Part shown: one piece after another, positions 13,730 to 14,386 of the stretch | Position numbering within the stretch: the first letter of the stretch is position 1 | Layout: every line of letters begins with the position of its first letter | From: an uncultured Oscillospiraceae bacterium | GTDB taxonomy: Bacteria; Bacillota; Clostridia; Oscillospirales; Acutalibacteraceae | Assembly (NCBI GenBank): GCA_900540535.1 | Contig: UQGM01000054.1 | Span: 1 to 14,386, forward strand | Reading direction: 5' to 3' | DNA length: 14,386 nt | Made by a program: the position numbers and the translations under genes | Notes under the pieces: model-generated | Database searches by the model: none | Seen by the model: only the letters and a program-made list of their open reading frames with translations | What the model was told of the DNA's origin: nothing

Positions 13730-14386
13730 ATGAATAAGCCAACACTTGTTATGGCTTACGACGTAGGAACAACAGGGGTTAAAACATGTCTTTTTGAGAT
13801 TACGGATACGATTAAAATTGTCGCTTCCGCAATGGAAGGGTATGAGCTCTTTGTTTTGCCTGAGGGCGGCGCAGAGCAGGATCCTGCACAGTGGTGGGAT
13901 GCAATGTGCTCAACTACAAAAGAGGTAATTGCAAAAGCCGGAGTATCACCGGAAGAGATCAAAGGCGTATCTTTCTGCTCACAGATGCAGGGACTGGTAC
14001 TTGTTGACAAAAACGGCGAGCCCGTAAGAAGAGCTATGAGCTACATGGATCAGCGTGCCCGTGAAGAACTTCAGAAAGGCATGGCACACGGTGTTCAGAT
14101 TGCAGGAGCAAACATATTTAAACTGCTTAAATCTCTGAGAATAACAGGTGCTGTTGCAGCAAGCGTAAAAGACCCGGTATGGAAGTACAAATGGGTAGAG
14201 GCTCATGAGCCGGAGAATTTCAGCCGTGTTTATAAATGGCTGGATGTTAAAGAATATCTTATCTGCAAACTCACCGGTGAGTTTATAATGACTCAGGATT
14301 CAGCTTTTGCAAGTCTTCTCTATGATATACGTAAAGGTAAAGAGGACTGGAGTCCCGAAATCTGCAAAATGCTGGGTGTAAATACA
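13730..14386 (+). CDS. FGGY-family carbohydrate kinase, xylulokinase-like (3' partial)
   Basis: The first 219 codons of a sugar kinase that runs off the window; full-length FGGY kinases are about 490-520 residues. The actin-like N-terminal domain begins with the phosphate-binding motif AYDVGTTGVK (9-18). EQDPAQWWDAM and SQMQGLVLVDKNGEPVRRA correspond to the sugar-site region in which xylulokinases read GQMHGLV. The tract WKYKWVEAHEP and then LDVKEYLICKLTGEF is typical of the end of that domain. The His of the xylulokinase QMHG motif is Gln here, so the substrate may not be xylulose. ATG 13730 has GGGGGA at 13715-13720, spacing 9. The neighbouring class II aldolase could act on its phosphorylated product. 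Regulation by the adjacent TetR or by the palindrome at 13657-13675 is likely but unproved. Confidence 0.88.
   Translation, partial: MNKPTLVMAYDVGTTGVKTCLFEITDTIKIVASAMEGYELFVLPEGGAEQDPAQWWDAMCSTTKEVIAKAGVSPEEIKGVSFCSQMQGLVLVDKNGEPVRRAMSYMDQRAREELQKGMAHGVQIAGANIFKLLKSLRITGAVAASVKDPVWKYKWVEAHEPENFSRVYKWLDVKEYLICKLTGEFIMTQDSAFASLLYDIRKGKEDWSPEICKMLGVNT

Overview
The window looks like chromosome of an anaerobic, low-to-mid GC Firmicute, most likely class Clostridia (an Oscillospiraceae/Lachnospiraceae-type gut or rumen bacterium). The reasons are strong AGGAGG-type ribosome sites, occasional TTG and GTG starts, A+T-rich intergenic DNA, short intrinsic terminators, an Fe-S old-yellow-enzyme type reductase and a GPH sugar transporter with a long charged tail. 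This assignment is inferred from style and gene content, not from a marker gene. I see no RNA gene, insertion sequence, CRISPR array or prophage.

Region 1 (1-7610, + strand) is one tight run of six genes with gaps of about 1-26 bases. They encode an old-yellow-enzyme family NADH:flavin oxidoreductase with a C-terminal Fe-S cysteine cluster (5' end outside the window), an SDR dehydrogenase, a fumarate-reductase-like FAD flavoprotein, a D-2-hydroxyacid dehydrogenase-like protein, a xylose-isomerase-like TIM-barrel protein (sugar phosphate isomerase/epimerase type) and a GPH-family symporter. The first three repeat the enzyme-family combination known from reductive pathways such as equol formation and bile-acid 7-dehydroxylation. 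The last three look like carbohydrate import and rearrangement. The whole suggests uptake and reductive breakdown of a glycoside, cyclic polyol or related ring compound; the substrate is unknown.

Region 2 (7611-9741, + strand) holds two tandem paralogous membrane proteins, each with several helices followed by a C-terminal TM2-type domain. A long inverted repeat covers the ribosome site of the first, and terminators follow both.

Region 3 (9751-12683, - strand) is a divergently promoted pair: a class III aminotransferase related to glutamate-1-semialdehyde aminomutase, followed by a double-length class II aldolase protein whose second half has lost zinc ligands. An intrinsic terminator lies between the two genes, so aldolase expression probably depends on readthrough.

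Region 4 (12684-14386, + strand) has a TetR-family regulator with a palindromic site at its own probable transcription start, a 183-base gap with a possible gene remnant and an operator-like palindrome, and the first 219 codons of an FGGY sugar kinase. Kinase, aldolase and aminotransferase may form a second sugar or amino-sugar route controlled by the TetR protein. That link rests only on proximity.
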